DNA from: an uncultured Erwinia sp.
Lineage (GTDB): Bacteria > Pseudomonadota > Gammaproteobacteria > Enterobacterales > Enterobacteriaceae
Length of the DNA stretch: 64,000 nt
Reading direction: 5' to 3'
Assembly: GCA_913775305.1 (NCBI GenBank)
Contig: CAJYIY010000069.1
Span: 1-64,000 of the forward strand
In this document: in pieces, positions 61,996-64,000 of the stretch
Layout of the letters: every line of letters starts with the position of its first letter
Numbering within the stretch: position 1 is the first letter of the stretch
Notes under the pieces: generated by a model
Database searches by the model: none
What the model saw: the letters and a program-made list of their open reading frames with translations, nothing else
Told to the model about the DNA's origin: nothing
Position numbers and translations under genes: made by a program

Positions 61996-62946
61996 TTACT
62001 CTGAGAAATCGGGCTTTAGCCCCGAGAACTGCTGCGACAACGTCTTCAGTAACGGGCTGTCGGCGATGCTTTCAGCGATAATCCGAAGGGCTTCGGTTGC
62101 CGGAACCGGCCCGGTTTTCACCGGACAGTTTTTGCCCACGCGGAACGGGTTGCGTGGTTTTGCTGGCGTTGGCGGGATCTCAGGCAGCGGCGCATGGCGA
62201 TATTGCTGCGGTTCGTTAAGCAGCTGACTTGGACGCACAAGTGTAATATCGGCGGGCAGCGTTGGCAGCATCTGCTGCAACACACGTACCGTCGTTGGAT
62301 GCGGGTGACCAATTGCAATCGCAGAACCATCGCGCTGCGCAAGCCGGACCGCCCGGGTAAACTGCCTGCGAATATCCGTTTCATTCTGCGTGTCATCCAG
62401 GAATACGCGACGCTTAATCACTTTGACACGGGTGCCGCTGGCGGCGCGCGTTGACTGGCTGTTGCCGATCGTCATGCTGTCGAGAAAATAAAAATTATAG
62501 CCATCGAGAACCTGCATCACCTTCTGCATGCCCGACAGGCTGGATGTCATTGCACTCCCCATGTGGTTATTTAAGCCAACGGCATAAGGGACATCGGCGG
62601 CTGCGTCGTGCACGATACGCGCGATCTCGTCCACCGACATCTCCGGGCGCAGGGTGTCTTTTTCCAGCGGTTGCTTACTGAGGGGAGCCATCGGCAGATG
62701 GATCAGTACTTCATGACCGCGCTGATGGGCTTTCGTTGCCATTTCGCGGGCGTGAGGCGCATTAGGTAACACCGCCACGGAAATGGCTGCAGGCATCTGC
62801 AATATCTGATTTTCCTGCGCCGGTCGGTAGCCAAAATCATCAATCACTATCGAAAGCTTACCGGCAAATGCCGGGCTGACCAAAAAAAGGGCTACCAGCA
62901 GGCCGCTGAGTTTTCGTAACTGAAACAAACTTATCTTCCTAACCAC
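61996..62946 (-). CDS. yibQ: YibQ, divergent polysaccharide deacetylase family protein
   Basis: Periplasmic protein with a divergent NodB-like fold. The signal peptide ends ...ALFLVSPAFA|GK; then LSIVIDDFGYRP carries the metal-type Asp pair, HEVLIHLPMAP the next motif, and NNHMGSAMTS and AIGHPHPTT later ones. Activity is unproven. 316 residues from a GTG at 62946 that overlaps envC by 16 bp. A TTG at 62928 with AGGA at good spacing is an equally likely start and would leave the signal peptide intact. Follows envC as in E. coli. Confidence 0.92.
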   Translation of the reverse strand: MVRKISLFQLRKLSGLLVALFLVSPAFAGKLSIVIDDFGYRPAQENQILQMPAAISVAVLPNAPHAREMATKAHQRGHEVLIHLPMAPLSKQPLEKDTLRPEMSVDEIARIVHDAAADVPYAVGLNNHMGSAMTSSLSGMQKVMQVLDGYNFYFLDSMTIGNSQSTRAASGTRVKVIKRRVFLDDTQNETDIRRQFTRAVRLAQRDGSAIAIGHPHPTTVRVLQQMLPTLPADITLVRPSQLLNEPQQYRHAPLPEIPPTPAKPRNPFRVGKNCPVKTGPVPATEALRIIAESIADSPLLKTLSQQFSGLKPDFSE

Positions 62947-64000
62947 GGCAGTGGATTGACGGCCTGTCCCTGGCGGCGGATTTCGAAATAGAGTGAAGGC
63001 GTGCCGCGGCCACCGCTGTTGCCAACCAACGCGATGGGCTGTCCTGCCCTGACCTGCGTTCCCACGCTCACCAGCGCACTCTGATTATAGCCATACAGGC
63101 TCATATCGCCCTTACCGTGCTCGACCACCACGACCAGCCCGTAGCCCTGTAGCCAGTCAGCCATCAGTACCCGGCCATCGGCGATGGCTTTGACCTCGGT
63201 CCCTTCCGGGGCGGCGATCACCAGGCCCTTCCAGCGTAGTTCGCCCTGTAGCGTTTCGCCAAAACGATGTTCAATGCTGCCTCGTACCGGCCACAGCGCC
63301 TGCCCTGCCGCCCGGCCAAGTCCACCGGTACGGGAAACCAGGGCGCGCTCACTTTCAGTCGGTTTGTAGGTGGTGCCTTTCCGTTTCGCCTGTGCTTCAC
63401 GCTCACGTACCTTCTGTGCCTCGCGGGCTTCCCGTTCGGCACGGGCTTTCGCTTCCCGCTCGGCTTTGGCAATTTTGTCGCGCAGGCGGCTTTCGTTCTG
63501 CCGCAGTTCCACCAGCTGCGCCTGATCTTTTTCCAGCGACGATTCGAGTGTGGTCAGCGTCTGTTTACGAGCCTGTCGCGCGCCTTCAAGCTTTTGCTGC
63601 TGCGTTTGTTGCTGATCCAGTAGCGATTTCTGTTGCTGCTGCTTATCCAGCAGGCTGCTCTTTTGCGCGGAGAGATCGCTGCGTGTTTGCTTCAGTTCAT
63701 CGATGGATTTTTGCCGGGCATCATTCAGATAGCCGAAATAGGCCAGCATACGTTCGCTACGCTGGCTCTCTTCACCGCTGAGGATCAGCTGGAGGCCGCT
63801 GTGCTGGCCCTGACGAAAAGCGGCATCGAGCTGCTGCGCCAGTATGGATTCCTGCTGCTGCTGCTGTTTCTGAAGCCTGTTGATAGAAGCGGTGAGGGTA
63901 CTGATATCCTTATTCAGTAAACCCAGACCCGACTGCGTTTCACGCAGCTGGCGGCTGGCCTGGGCAATAACTTTTTCCTGGGCCTGGAGCTGATCGAGAA
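62931..64000 (-). CDS. envC: EnvC, murein hydrolase activator (5' end outside window)
   Basis: Periplasmic activator of amidases AmiA and AmiB at the division septum, recruited by FtsEX. About 356 residues are visible and the frame is open to the right edge, so the signal peptide and first coiled-coil part are missing. Long coiled coils rich in Gln, Lys and Glu are followed by a C-terminal LytM domain. That domain includes GTEVKAIADGRVLMADWLQGYG and SLYGYNQSALVSVGTQV. It lacks the zinc ligands of active LytM enzymes, as in E. coli EnvC. An inner ATG at 63749 is not the start. Overlaps yibQ. Confidence 0.96.
   Translation of the reverse strand, partial: LDQLQAQEKVIAQASRQLRETQSGLGLLNKDISTLTASINRLQKQQQQQESILAQQLDAAFRQGQHSGLQLILSGEESQRSERMLAYFGYLNDARQKSIDELKQTRSDLSAQKSSLLDKQQQQKSLLDQQQTQQQKLEGARQARKQTLTTLESSLEKDQAQLVELRQNESRLRDKIAKAEREAKARAEREAREAQKVREREAQAKRKGTTYKPTESERALVSRTGGLGRAAGQALWPVRGSIEHRFGETLQGELRWKGLVIAAPEGTEVKAIADGRVLMADWLQGYGLVVVVEHGKGDMSLYGYNQSALVSVGTQVRAGQPIALVGNSGGRGTPSLYFEIRRQGQAVNPLPWLGR

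Overview
This window is chromosomal DNA of an enteric gammaproteobacterium. Gene content and protein similarity point to Erwiniaceae (Erwinia/Pantoea type), but the sequence alone does not fix the species. Nearly every gene is a recognisable enterobacterial housekeeping gene. The gene order follows two E. coli-type blocks joined head to tail, and the lipopolysaccharide core locus contains waaE, wabG, wabH-like and wabN-like genes of the Klebsiella/Serratia/Erwinia type rather than the E. coli K-12 set.

Layout. 1-75 is the 3' end of a 5S rRNA with its terminator, so an rRNA operon lies to the left. 199-19990 carries mobB-mobA, yihD, srkA-dsbA, polA, the Spot 42 RNA, engB, a CsrC-type RNA, yihI, hemN, the nitrogen-control operon glnA-glnL-glnG, typA, and the overlapping chain yihX-yihY-dtd-fabY. 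From 20082 to the right edge lies the second block in continuous order: yicH, xanP, recG, trmH, spoT, rpoZ, gmk, ligB, yicG, a short AT-rich accessory stretch, yjdM, yicC, a DUF3574 lipoprotein, a NupC-type permease, rph-pyrE, slmA, dut, coaBC, radC, rpmB-rpmG, mutM, coaD, the LPS core locus (44.1-59.5 kb), kbl-tdh, yibQ and envC, which is cut by the window edge.

How genes work together. The core locus holds Kdo transferase WaaA, heptosyltransferases WaaC, WaaF and WaaQ, the ADP-heptose epimerase HldD, sugar transferases WaaE, WabG and a WabH-like enzyme, a WabN-like deacetylase, O-antigen ligase WaaL and four unassigned glycosyltransferases, in strand-switching sub-operons. glnALG shows the classical control layout: a sigma-54 promoter, upstream NtrC sites, and an internal NtrC-repressed glnL promoter. 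SpoT, RpoZ and Gmk link to ppGpp and GTP metabolism; Rph-PyrE and XanP carry visible pyrimidine and purine control sites.

Points for a second look: a near-perfect PurR operator on the xanP promoter, paired DnaA boxes before polA, a CsrC-like RNA found from GGA motifs and position, an AT-rich island at 31.9-33.8 kb with an orphan RcsB-like regulator and possible remains of a small glycine-rich peptide gene, unannotated small ORFs, and a DNA-ligase homologue (LigB) with a signal-peptide-like N-terminus. No clearly new multi-gene system was found; the island and the unassigned LPS transferases are the least explained parts.
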